A DNA stretch of 12,193 nt from Thermaceae bacterium (lineage in GTDB: Bacteria; Deinococcota; Deinococci; Deinococcales; Marinithermaceae), in assembly GCA_026989475.1 (NCBI GenBank), contig JALSJG010000207.1, forward strand, positions 1-12,193. The letters run 5' to 3'. The notes under the pieces are model-generated. The model searched no databases and had not been told where the DNA came from. It saw only the letters and a program-made list of their open reading frames with translations. Positions 1 through 6,174 of this stretch are shown here, piece by piece; position 1 is the stretch's first letter, and every line of letters begins with the position of its first letter. The translations under genes and the position numbers were made by a program.

Positions 1-663
1 TGGGGCGGGCGGATCCGGGAGATCCGCGAAGGCTCGGCCGGGCGCGACCTTCCGGTCTACGCCGGCGAGCTCAACCGACCGTACAGCATCGCCGTGGACG
101 CCGTCGGCCGGCTTAGTGTACTGGCCTCGCCCGATGACAAGAGCAGCGCGGTCTTGATCGTCCGCGAGGGGGGTCGAATCGAAACCCTGGTTCCCGATCT
201 GCCCACGTCGGAAGCGCCAGGATTCGAGGGGTTCGCGCCACCCTGGTCCTGGCCTGACCGCTGGCACACCTACGTCGCAGGGTGCGGGAGATGGGCGACC
301 GATCCCAAGCTTTATCCCGAACTCCCCTACACCCTGGCGGTGTCCGTGGGTGGGCTCGGACTCGAGCTCGGCGTTCCCGAAGAGGGTGGGCGCTTCGCCG
401 AACTCGACGTGCTCGCCAGTGGGCTGGGCTACACCGGCGGGATGATCGCCCACCCCTCCAACGGTCTTCTTTACGTGACCCAGCCGGCGCGGGGCGAGGT
501 ACTCGCCCTGCGCGAGCCCCGCAACTACCACTTCGACCCTCCGGTGGTTCGCGGCCTTCCCATGGCCTCGTGCATTCGGTTCGATGAGCGGGGGGAAACC
601 ATGTTCGTCTGCTCCCCCGCAAACGGCGTGATCTGGCAGGTGGAGGGGGCCGTACGGGCTTGA
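1..663 (+). CDS. Beta-propeller-like protein of unknown function, 3' part only
   Basis: The reading frame is open from the first base of the window, so the 5' end is missing; 220 codons plus TGA are visible. The residues show repeated short blade-like units: RPYSIAVDAVGRLSVLASPD, then GGMIAHPSNGLLYVTQPARG, then ASCIRFDERGETMFVCSPANG near the end. This hydrophobic-strand, small-residue turn, aspartate or asparagine pattern is typical of NHL, SMP-30 and related beta-propellers, and the chain ends on an unpaired strand (GVIWQVEG). No catalytic motif can be assigned. Three cysteines lie in the visible part. The stop codon overlaps the TTG start of the next gene (TTGA), so the protein is probably co-expressed and perhaps functionally linked with the two transporters downstream. 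A GTG at 94 could be an internal start, but the same frame continues upstream with similar sequence, so it is not preferred. The propeller fold is an inference. Confidence 0.6.
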   Translation, partial: WGGRIREIREGSAGRDLPVYAGELNRPYSIAVDAVGRLSVLASPDDKSSAVLIVREGGRIETLVPDLPTSEAPGFEGFAPPWSWPDRWHTYVAGCGRWATDPKLYPELPYTLAVSVGGLGLELGVPEEGGRFAELDVLASGLGYTGGMIAHPSNGLLYVTQPARGEVLALREPRNYHFDPPVVRGLPMASCIRFDERGETMFVCSPANGVIWQVEGAVRA

Positions 664-1832
664 GCCTTGGCCTTCTCCTGGCCGAATTCCTGAGCAACGC
701 GGGTACCGGCGCTGGGTTTAGCGTGCTCGGCCTCGCCCTCGCGAGCGAGGGCGAGGCCTGGGCGCTCGCCGCTTTGGCTTCGCTGGGCTACCTCGTACAA
801 CCGCTCGGCCTCTTCACCGGCCTCATCATCGACCGTGCGAACCCGCGAACCCTGATCGCGCTGGGGAAGCTCGCCGAGGGCGGCGTATGGCTTGGGCTGA
901 TGCTGCTTTCTCCGGCATCCTGGATGGGACTTTTCCTCGCCTTCTTCGCCGTGCTCGGCCACGACCTCGCTTACGACGCCCTGAGCGCGGGGCTCACCCG
1001 CCGGTTCCGGGAAGATCTGCTCGCGCAAACCGGCCGGTTCCAAAACGCTTGGCTCCTGGGCAACTTGGCGGGTACGCTGGTGGGTCCTGCCCTCTACCTA
1101 TCGGCCGGAAAAGCGGTGCTCAGCTTGGCCTCGGTCTTGCTGCTTACCGGAGCGCTCGCCTTTGCCCGGTGGCGCGCCCTCGACGACGCGGGACCCGAAC
1201 GCGCGCCCAGGGCGTTTTTGCCGGGGGAGCTCTTCGAGGGCTTTCGCTGGGTCATGGAGGGACGCACCCTGCGGACGCTGGTGGTCTACACCCTGCTCGT
1301 AGTCTTCGCTTTTAGCCTGGGGCGCGCCCTGGACCCGATGATCGGCCTCGCCCTCGGGGTCCCGCCCGAGCTTTTGGGCTTCTACCTGGGCGCGGCGACG
1401 ATCGGCAGCGTGGCCGGCAACCTGGCAGGGCCCGGCATCGGGACCGCCCGCAGCGTTTGGCTAGGTTTCGGGCTGGCGCTCATGGGAACGCTTATGCTGA
1501 TTCTTACCCGCCACCCCTGGGCGATGCTTGCCGCGCTGGTTCGGGTAGGCGGGTTCACCCTGGGGCTGCTTGGCCTTCGGGTTTTGCGGCAATGGCACCT
1601 GCCCGACGCGCTGGTCGGCCGCGCCACCGCAGCCATGAACCTCGCGAGCGGGATCGCCGGGGTACTGGGGGCGGCGCTGGCCGGGGCCCTGGGAGGGCAG
1701 GACCCCTTGCGCACCCTCTACGCATCGAGCGGCTTGCTCGCCGTCGTTTTGGTGGGCCTTGCCTTCCACTTCCCCGCCCCTAGGCTACGGGAGCTGGAAG
1801 CACGTTTGCGGGAGGGCGGGAGCTTGCGATGA
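660..1832 (+). CDS. Major facilitator superfamily transporter, first of a tandem pair
   Basis: The 390-residue product is almost entirely hydrophobic with about 12 predicted membrane segments, the usual size of an MFS permease. A motif-A-like loop between helices 2 and 3 reads GLIIDRANPR (about residues 54-63), and a glycine-rich segment in helix 5 reads NLAGTLVGPALYL (about 135-147). A short polar linker (about 172-190) separates the two six-helix halves. The sequence looks like the MFS_3 or EntS-like exporter branch, but the substrate cannot be read from it. The start is TTG, overlapping the upstream stop as TTGA, with a purine-rich GGAGGGGG at 642-649 as ribosome-binding site. The 3' end overlaps the next MFS gene by ATGA. 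The last 20 residues are charged and cytosolic. A very GC-rich inverted repeat lies in codons 24-33. Confidence 0.85.
   Translation: MSLGLLLAEFLSNAGTGAGFSVLGLALASEGEAWALAALASLGYLVQPLGLFTGLIIDRANPRTLIALGKLAEGGVWLGLMLLSPASWMGLFLAFFAVLGHDLAYDALSAGLTRRFREDLLAQTGRFQNAWLLGNLAGTLVGPALYLSAGKAVLSLASVLLLTGALAFARWRALDDAGPERAPRAFLPGELFEGFRWVMEGRTLRTLVVYTLLVVFAFSLGRALDPMIGLALGVPPELLGFYLGAATIGSVAGNLAGPGIGTARSVWLGFGLALMGTLMLILTRHPWAMLAALVRVGGFTLGLLGLRVLRQWHLPDALVGRATAAMNLASGIAGVLGAALAGALGGQDPLRTLYASSGLLAVVLVGLAFHFPAPRLRELEARLREGGSLR
729..758. repeat. Perfect 14-bp inverted repeat inside the MFS gene
   Basis: The left arm (729-742, GGCCTCGCCCTCGC) is exactly complementary to the right arm (745-758, GCGAGGGCGAGGCC), with only GA between them. 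In RNA it would form a stem of about 13 bp closed by a four-base loop, almost entirely G-C. It lies about 70 nt after the TTG start and encodes residues GLALASEGEA in frame, so it has not disturbed the protein. No U-tract follows, so it is not an intrinsic terminator. It might slow ribosomes or polymerase early in the gene, or be a chance product of GC-rich codons. Confidence 0.7.
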
Positions 1833-2941
1833 GGGTTCCGCGTCGTGCCTACGGGGGCGAGTTCCTGGGCGTGCTGGGAGGGAGCGCGGCCTTCGCTGCC
1901 CTCGCCCTTCGCCTGGGTGAAACCGGGGACGCCTTCTTGGTGGCGGCGCTCAGCGCGCTGCCCCATGCGACGCTCTTCGTGGACCTGGCGGCGGGGCCGG
2001 TGCTCGAGCGGACCAACCCCCGGCGCTGGCTCGTGCTCGGCGCGCTCCTTCGGGGGCTCCTCCTCTTCGCAATGGTGCCGTTCCTCGCAGCACCCGGGCT
2101 CCTCCTGATCCTGCTCGCCTTCCTTTTTCACGCCCTCCTCTCGGTGGAAGAGCTCGCATGGAAGGTTTACCTGCCCCGGGTCGCGAACGATCGGCTGACC
2201 TCGGAGAACGCGCGGCTCCGGGCGGTGCAGCTCGTCTCCAACGGAGCCGGGGACCTGGTCGGCCCCCCGCTTTCCCGGGTCCTGGTTAGCCTGCCCTTCG
2301 CGGCCGGCGGGCTTTTACTCCTTTTGGGCGGCCTCCTGCTCCGGGCGCTCCCGGAGCCCGCGCCGGCGCCGAGACCGGAGGGAAAGGACCGCGCCTACCT
2401 AGGCTTCCGGCCGCTCCTCACCTCGAAACGGCTCCGGCACCTGCAGCTCGTCTGGACCGGCCTCGCCTTTCAAACCGCCCTGGGGCTTGGGCTGCTCGCG
2501 ATCCTCGCCCTCAAGAAGGGCACCCCCCCGGAGCTCTTCGGTCTTCTATTCCTGGGGCTTTCCGCCGGCGCCCTCGCCGGCAGCCTGGTCGCCGACCGGC
2601 TTTCGGCCGGGGCGGCCCTGGGCCTCGGCGTGGGACTCCGGGGGCCGGCCTTCGCCCTTCTGCTCGCGCCCTTCCCTCTGAACCTCCTCGGAACCCTGCT
2701 CCTCACCTTCGGGATCAACCTGGCGGCGGTGCACCTGCTCACGTTGCGCCAGCGCTGGGCGCCCGAAGGGCTGCTTGCCCGGGTGCAAGCGGCGAGCGGG
2801 GTGCTGGTCTCGGCGGGGGCGCTCGCCGGGGCGGCGCTGGCCGGGTGGCTCGGTACATCCGATCCCGGCCTGCCTACCCTGCTCGCCCTCGCGCTCACCC
2901 TGCCGCTTTGGCTGCTGGTACGCCGGCTCGAGGTCGAGTAA
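1829..2941 (+). CDS. Major facilitator superfamily transporter, second of a tandem pair
   Basis: The 370-residue membrane protein is a diverged paralogue of the preceding MFS gene. Their N-termini align without gaps: EFL is shared, and the helix 2-3 loop DRANPRTLIALG of the first matches ERTNPRRWLVLG (residues 60-71) here. The helix 5 segment NLAGTLVGP matches NGAGDLVGP (about 138-146). The acidic residue of motif A is Glu instead of Asp, and no second acidic residue is evident, so transport energetics may differ. A proline-rich, charged central linker (about residues 180-200) divides the halves. The start is ATG, overlapping the upstream stop as ATGA, implying translational coupling. The TAA stop is immediately followed by A's that are the T-tract of the tRNA-Ser terminator on the other strand. 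The substrate is unknown. Confidence 0.83.
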   Translation: MRVPRRAYGGEFLGVLGGSAAFAALALRLGETGDAFLVAALSALPHATLFVDLAAGPVLERTNPRRWLVLGALLRGLLLFAMVPFLAAPGLLLILLAFLFHALLSVEELAWKVYLPRVANDRLTSENARLRAVQLVSNGAGDLVGPPLSRVLVSLPFAAGGLLLLLGGLLLRALPEPAPAPRPEGKDRAYLGFRPLLTSKRLRHLQLVWTGLAFQTALGLGLLAILALKKGTPPELFGLLFLGLSAGALAGSLVADRLSAGAALGLGVGLRGPAFALLLAPFPLNLLGTLLLTFGINLAAVHLLTLRQRWAPEGLLARVQAASGVLVSAGALAGAALAGWLGTSDPGLPTLLALALTLPLWLLVRRLEVE

Positions 2942-2963
2942 AAAAGCCACCCTGCCGGGCGGC
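2940..2963 (-). terminator. Intrinsic terminator after tRNA-Ser
   Basis: Read on the minus strand directly after the tRNA CCA end, a 7-bp stem GCCGCCC/GGGTGGC (one G-U pair) closes a GGCA loop and is followed by a run of six T. This is a textbook Rho-independent terminator for the tilS-tadA-tRNA transcript. Its T-tract reaches into the TAA stop of the convergent MFS gene. On the plus strand the stem has an A-C mismatch and no T-run, so it should not serve the MFS operon. Confidence 0.82.
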
Positions 2964-3053
2964 TGGCGGAGGGGGCGGGATTCGAACCCGCGGTACCCTT
3001 ACGGGTACACCGGTTTTCGAGACCGGCCCGTTCAACCGCTCCGGCACCCCTCC
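2964..3053 (-). tRNA. tRNA-Ser, anticodon CGA
   Basis: The minus strand folds as a class II tRNA: acceptor arm GGAGGGG with CCCCTCC, discriminator G, genome-encoded CCA (2964-2966), and T-arm GCGGG TTCGAAT CCCGC. The long variable arm is built around GTACCC GTAA GGGTAC, as expected for serine. The anticodon stem CCGGT/ACCGG closes the loop CTCGAAA with anticodon CGA at 3017-3019, reading UCG codons. The length is 90 nt including CCA. The 5' 22 nt (3032-3053) are also the 3' end of the tilS-tadA reading frame. No clear separate promoter was found just upstream, so it is probably cut out of the longer tilS-tadA transcript. Confidence 0.96.
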
Positions 3054-4588
3054 GAGCGCAAACGGGCGAAAAACCCGGATAGAAGTTTAGCACTCGTGGC
3101 GGCGAAGCGTCCAGGCACCACGGGAAAGGGGGGCCTCAGGCGGTGGACGCTAAAGGCCCCCATCTTCTCGTTCTCGGTGGCGTAGTAAAGGGTTCCGATC
3201 CCCGCCTCAAAAAGGGCCCCGTAGCACATCGGGCAGGGTTCGAGGCTAGCGAAAAGGGTCGCCCCCCGGGGATCGAGGCCCTGCTCGAAAACGGACCTCA
3301 GAACAAGGAGCTCGGCGTGGGCGGTGGGGTCGGCCCTCTCCCGGACCCGGTTGTGGTCCTCGGCAAGGACCGCCCCGTCTTTTACCAGCACCGCCCCGAT
3401 GGGCACCTCGCCCCTTTTTGCCGCCTTCTTTGCAAGCGAAAGGGCCCGCCGCAGGAAGCGGTCCTCGGGCGGCTCGGGATAGAGGTCCTGAATCCAGACC
3501 ACGCTCCCTTCCTCGCAGGCAAGGGGCCAGAGCGGCCTGAGCTCGGGCGGCACGCCGCGCGTACGAAAGAACGCGTCGAGCCGGCCGCCTTTTTCGAGCT
3601 TGAGGCCCTTCCGGTAGGTGCAGGGCTCGAGGCCCCGAGGCGACGGAAAGGGAGGAGCTGCCTTTGGGATCAAAAAAAGTGCCCCCGCGTAGCCCCGGGC
3701 AAGAAGCCCGCCCGGTAGGGCCATCTTGCCGCCCAAGAGGGCCTTTTCCAAGGCCTTTAGATGGCGGGCCTCGGGGCGGATCCGAGCGGCTTCCAAAATC
3801 TGCCGGAACGCCCTTTCCCGAAGCGGCGACGGCGCCTTGAGAAGGGGGAGCGCGCGGTAGTTGGGGACGAAGAAGCGGGGGTCGGAAAGGAGAAGGGCCC
3901 TCGCCTCGGCCTCGAGCCAGTCCTCCTCGGTCTGGCGCGCCTCGGCGAAGCGGCCGAGGGCGGCCACCGCCCCCGGAAAGCGGGCCTCGACCCGGGGCAG
4001 GACCTCGTGGCGGAGGTAGGCGCGGTCCCGCGCGAGGTCCAGGTTGGTCCGGTCCTCCCGCCAGGAAAAGCCCCGGGCCTCGAGGTAGGCGCGGAGCTCG
4101 GCCCTCCTGGCAAAGAGCAGGGGGCGCTTGACCGGACCCCGGGACCTCCGGATCCCGAGGGCACGGGCGGTGCCGGTAAAGAGCTGAAAGAGCACGGTCT
4201 CGGCCTGGTCGTCGGCGGTGTGAGCGGTGAGGATACAGCGGGCGCCAAAGCGCCGGGCCACCCGGGCGAGAAAAGCGTAGCGGAGCTCGCGGGCCACCGC
4301 CTCTAGGTTTTTCCCCTTTTCCCGGGCGATCCGGGCGACGTCCACCCGCTCGATCACCACCGGAAACCCGAGCCGCCCGGCAAGCGCCCGGACGAAGGCG
4401 GCGTCCTCCCCCGACTCGGGCCTAAGGCCGTGGTCCAGGTGGGCGAGGACGGCCTCCCGGCCGAGGCGGTGGACGAGTACGGCAAGCGCCACCGAGTCGC
4501 CCCCGCCCGAGACCGCGAGGACCAGGGTCCCCTCGGGGCACAGTCGCGTTAGCTCCGCCTTAAACCGTTCCTCCACCGGGGTTAGCAT
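3032..4588 (-). CDS. tilS: tRNA(Ile)-lysidine synthetase fused to tRNA adenosine deaminase
   Basis: This is a 518-residue bifunctional tRNA-editing protein. The N-terminal half is TilS, which uses ATP and lysine to make lysidine at C34 of tRNA-Ile(CAU): PP-loop SGGGDS at 27-32, HLDHGLRP around 50-57, TAHTADDQAETVL at about 121-133, and a TilS C-terminal domain at about 325-372 ending VVWIQDLYP. From about 375 to 510 follows a TadA-type deaminase that makes inosine at A34 of tRNA-Arg(ACG): zinc ligand and catalytic Glu in HAE (424-426), and two Cys ligands in PCPMC (451-455). The start is ATG at 4588; the frame stays open further upstream, but that stretch is antisense to truD. The TGA stop lies inside the adjacent tRNA-Ser gene. 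TilS alone usually has about 320-450 residues and TadA about 150. The two start codons of tilS and truD are 6 bp apart. Confidence 0.93.
   Translation of the reverse strand: MLTPVEERFKAELTRLCPEGTLVLAVSGGGDSVALAVLVHRLGREAVLAHLDHGLRPESGEDAAFVRALAGRLGFPVVIERVDVARIAREKGKNLEAVARELRYAFLARVARRFGARCILTAHTADDQAETVLFQLFTGTARALGIRRSRGPVKRPLLFARRAELRAYLEARGFSWREDRTNLDLARDRAYLRHEVLPRVEARFPGAVAALGRFAEARQTEEDWLEAEARALLLSDPRFFVPNYRALPLLKAPSPLRERAFRQILEAARIRPEARHLKALEKALLGGKMALPGGLLARGYAGALFLIPKAAPPFPSPRGLEPCTYRKGLKLEKGGRLDAFFRTRGVPPELRPLWPLACEEGSVVWIQDLYPEPPEDRFLRRALSLAKKAAKRGEVPIGAVLVKDGAVLAEDHNRVRERADPTAHAELLVLRSVFEQGLDPRGATLFASLEPCPMCYGALFEAGIGTLYYATENEKMGAFSVHRLRPPFPVVPGRFAATSAKLLSGFFARLRSEGCRSG
4560..4588 (+). 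promoter_or_regulatory. Leaderless promoter of truD, inside the tilS start region
   Basis: A TAGCAT box (4583-4588) fits the -10 pattern TANNNT and lies 6 nt before the GTG of truD, so position +1 would be the start codon itself. A partial -35 hexamer, TTAAAC (4560-4565), sits 17 nt further up and matches TTGACA at three positions. The last three bases of the -10 box are the complement of the tilS ATG. There is no Shine-Dalgarno sequence at normal spacing, which supports leaderless initiation. Prediction from sequence only. Confidence 0.55.
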
Positions 4589-4594
4589 AAGGCG

Positions 4595-5662
4595 GTGCGC
4601 CCCGACTTCGACGCCCTCCCCTACCTCACCGCAGATCTGCCCGGCACCGGCGAGCGGATCCGGGCGGAGCTCGAGCACTTCCAGGTCGAGGAAGTCCCCG
4701 CCTACCTCCCCACGGGCTCGGGGGAACACCTCTACCTCTGGGTGGAAAAACGCGGCCTCACCACCCGCGACCTGGTGGACCGCCTCGTCGCCCTCGGGGT
4801 TCCCGAGGTGGGGATCGGGGTCGCGGGGCTTAAGGACAAATACGCCGTCACCCGTCAGTGGCTCTCGATTCCGGGGCGCTACGAACACGTGCTCAAAGCC
4901 TTCGAAGAACCGGGCAAGATCCGGGTTCTAAAAACGGACCGCCACACGAACAAGCTCAAAACCGGCCACCTAAGGGGCAACCGCTTCCGGATCTTCGTGG
5001 TAGGGGCGGAGCCCGAGAAGGCCAAAGCCGTGCTCGATCGGCTCCGCGAAAAGGGCGTTCCCAACTATTACGGCCCCCAGCGCTTCGGGCTCCAGGGGAA
5101 AAACCCCGAAAAGGGGCTCGAGCTCATCCAGAAGAAAAAAGGGCTAGGCCGCCCCTGGCTAAAGCGCTTCCTGATCGGAAGCGTGCAAAGCCTCCTCTTC
5201 AACGCCTACCTGGCGGAAAGGCTCCGGCAGGGCCTATACGACCGGTTCCTAAAGGGCGACGTCGCCAAGAAGCACGCGACCGGCGGCGAGTTTCGGGTGG
5301 AAGACCCCGCGCGCGAAAATCCCCGGGCCCAAGCCCTTGAGATTAGCCCTACCGGGCCGCTTTTTGGCAAGAAATACTTCGAAGCCGAGGGCGAATCCCG
5401 CGCGTTCGAAGACGCGATCCTCGAGCGCTTCGGCCTCTCCCGCGCCGACTTTTCCGCCCGCCGGGGCACCCGCCGCCCGATCCGGGTTCCCCTGGAAGAA
5501 GCACAGCTCGAACCCGCCGAGGGCGGCGTTTGGCTCTCCTTTTTCCTCCCCAAGGGAAGCTACGCCACCAGCCTGCTCCGCGAGATCATGAAGCAAAACC
5601 CCGGGCTCCAGGAGCCCGGGACTCGGGATGCGCTCGGTTTCAAAAGCGAAGCCCTACCTTGA
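4595..5662 (+). CDS. truD: tRNA pseudouridine(13) synthase TruD
   Basis: The 355-residue product isomerises U13 of certain tRNAs to pseudouridine. Family signatures are clear: FQVEEVPAYLPTGSGEHLYLWVEK (29-52), the catalytic motif GLKDKYAVTRQ (78-88) with the nucleophilic Asp at 81, VPNYYGPQRFG (155-165), and the inserted TRUD-domain segment with ISPTGPLFGKK in the second half. The conserved domain ends near LLREIMKQ; about 21 further residues (NPGLQEPGT and on) look like a non-conserved tail. That tail is encoded over the terminator of the convergent gene, and the last 23 bp overlap that gene. The start is GTG at 4595, only 6 bp from the divergent tilS start; it has a -10 box but no good ribosome-binding site. 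Neighbouring genes tilS-tadA and tRNA-Ser make this a small tRNA-maturation cluster. Confidence 0.93.
   Translation: MRPDFDALPYLTADLPGTGERIRAELEHFQVEEVPAYLPTGSGEHLYLWVEKRGLTTRDLVDRLVALGVPEVGIGVAGLKDKYAVTRQWLSIPGRYEHVLKAFEEPGKIRVLKTDRHTNKLKTGHLRGNRFRIFVVGAEPEKAKAVLDRLREKGVPNYYGPQRFGLQGKNPEKGLELIQKKKGLGRPWLKRFLIGSVQSLLFNAYLAERLRQGLYDRFLKGDVAKKHATGGEFRVEDPARENPRAQALEISPTGPLFGKKYFEAEGESRAFEDAILERFGLSRADFSARRGTRRPIRVPLEEAQLEPAEGGVWLSFFLPKGSYATSLLREIMKQNPGLQEPGTRDALGFKSEALP
5595..5620 (-). terminator. Intrinsic terminator of the barrel protein gene, within truD
   Basis: Bases 5600-5609 (CCCGGGCTCC) and 5611-5620 (GGAGCCCGGG) form a perfect inverted repeat, folding as a 9-bp stem with a 3-nt loop. 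On the minus strand it begins 20 nt after the stop of the barrel gene and is followed by GTTTTG, a classic stem plus T-tract. On the plus strand no T-tract follows, so it should not stop truD transcription. It lies within the truD C-terminal codons. Confidence 0.8.
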
Positions 5663-6101
5663 ACGAAGCGAAGGGACCGGCGAACGCACCCTTGGTCAGG
5701 GCGAAGGCGTATCCGGCGTCCATACCCACGAACGCCGGGGCAGGCAGCCCGGAAAGCGGCAGGTCAAACTCGGCGTCCAGCCGCACGAGTCCGAAACCGC
5801 CGCTTTGGTAGCCCAGGCCAGCCCCTCCCCCGAGTCGCAGGCCTTCCCCGCCCGGCGCGTCCATCAGGTAGCGCATCGCGAAGGCGGCGTTCAGACCACC
5901 GCCGGTCATGCCCAGGTTCAGCGCCGGGCGCAAGGCCCCCACCGGGGGCTGATAGAGCTGGCAGTTCCAGGAGGCCTCGAGGCCGAACGAAACGGCCCCG
6001 GCGTACCCCGCCCGCAAGGCCAGGGAAGGACTTAGGTTACCGGTCGCGAACACGCTGGAAAGGGCAAAAACCGCACCAATCAGTACGAGCGCTCTTTTCA
6101 C
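5640..6101 (-). CDS. Small outer-membrane beta-barrel-like protein
   Basis: The 153-residue protein begins with a typical signal peptide: MKRALVLIGAVFALSSVFA, with cleavage probably after VFA. The mature part of about 134 residues has alternating hydrophobic and small residues in strands, many glycines, and ends in FKVGLRF. A C-terminal Phe preceded by alternating hydrophobics is the beta-signal recognised by the outer-membrane assembly machinery. The size fits an eight-strand barrel of the OmpA/OmpW or Opacity type, but the family cannot be named. One Cys is present (NCQL). The start is GTG at 6101, set by the strongest Shine-Dalgarno sequence in the window, AGGAGGTGA, 6 nt upstream. It is convergent with truD and overlaps its last 23 bp, and is divergent from the CLC gene across 73 bp. 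Export to the outer membrane is inferred. Confidence 0.78.
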   Translation of the reverse strand: MKRALVLIGAVFALSSVFATGNLSPSLALRAGYAGAVSFGLEASWNCQLYQPPVGALRPALNLGMTGGGLNAAFAMRYLMDAPGGEGLRLGGGAGLGYQSGGFGLVRLDAEFDLPLSGLPAPAFVGMDAGYAFALTKGAFAGPFASFKVGLRF

Positions 6102-6107
6102 AACCGC

Positions 6108-6116
6108 TCACCTCCT
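6108..6116 (-). promoter_or_regulatory. Strong ribosome-binding site of the barrel protein gene
   Basis: AGGAGGTGA on the minus strand is a nine-base complement to the 16S rRNA 3' end and lies 6 nt before the GTG at 6101. It decides the GTG start. Most other genes here have weak or no such site, so this gene probably has a true 5' leader and high translation. A clear -10/-35 pair for it could not be fixed; TAACTT at 6122-6127 is too close. Confidence 0.85.
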
Positions 6117-6149
6117 CCCCTAAGTTAACCCATATCGCCGCCAGAGGTG

Positions 6150-6161
6150 GGACCCGGGTCC
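6150..6161. promoter_or_regulatory. 12-bp palindrome abutting the CLC promoter
   Basis: GGACCCGGGTCC is a perfect palindrome ending one base before the TACAAT box of the CLC gene. It occupies the spacer and -35 face of that promoter and lies in the 73-bp region shared with the divergent barrel gene. It is placed where a dimeric regulator could control one or both genes. In such GC-rich DNA chance occurrence is possible. Confidence 0.4.
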
Positions 6162-6162
6162 A

Positions 6163-6168
6163 TACAAT
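6163..6168 (+). promoter_or_regulatory. Leaderless -10 box of the CLC gene
   Basis: TACAAT differs from consensus TATAAT at one position and sits 6 nt before the GTG start, which puts +1 on the start codon. There is no Shine-Dalgarno sequence before the GTG and no recognisable -35 hexamer 16-18 nt upstream; that space is taken partly by the palindrome. Confidence 0.6.
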
Positions 6169-6174
6169 GACGCT

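Noticed and set aside
525..1043. 172-residue minus-strand frame across the propeller and MFS genes
   Set aside because: It crosses two real coding ends, is highly charged and repetitive in composition, and lacks any family motif.
2946..2963. The hairpin after the second MFS gene as its own plus-strand terminator
   Set aside because: On the plus strand the stem has an A-C mismatch and no T-run follows; it fits the minus-strand tRNA transcript instead.
3060..3075. Hairpin CGGG/CCCG just upstream of the tRNA as a terminator of tilS-tadA
   Set aside because: Only 4 bp, no following T-tract, and it is inside the open reading frame.
3143..3718. 191-residue plus-strand frame opposite the TadA part
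   Set aside because: Antisense to conserved deaminase motifs, with no recognisable domain; expected in GC-rich DNA.
4589..4888. Longer tilS reading frame reaching 4888 on the minus strand (100 extra residues)
   Set aside because: The extra part is antisense to the conserved catalytic region of truD and has no TilS-like sequence; the family N-terminus begins at the ATG at 4588.
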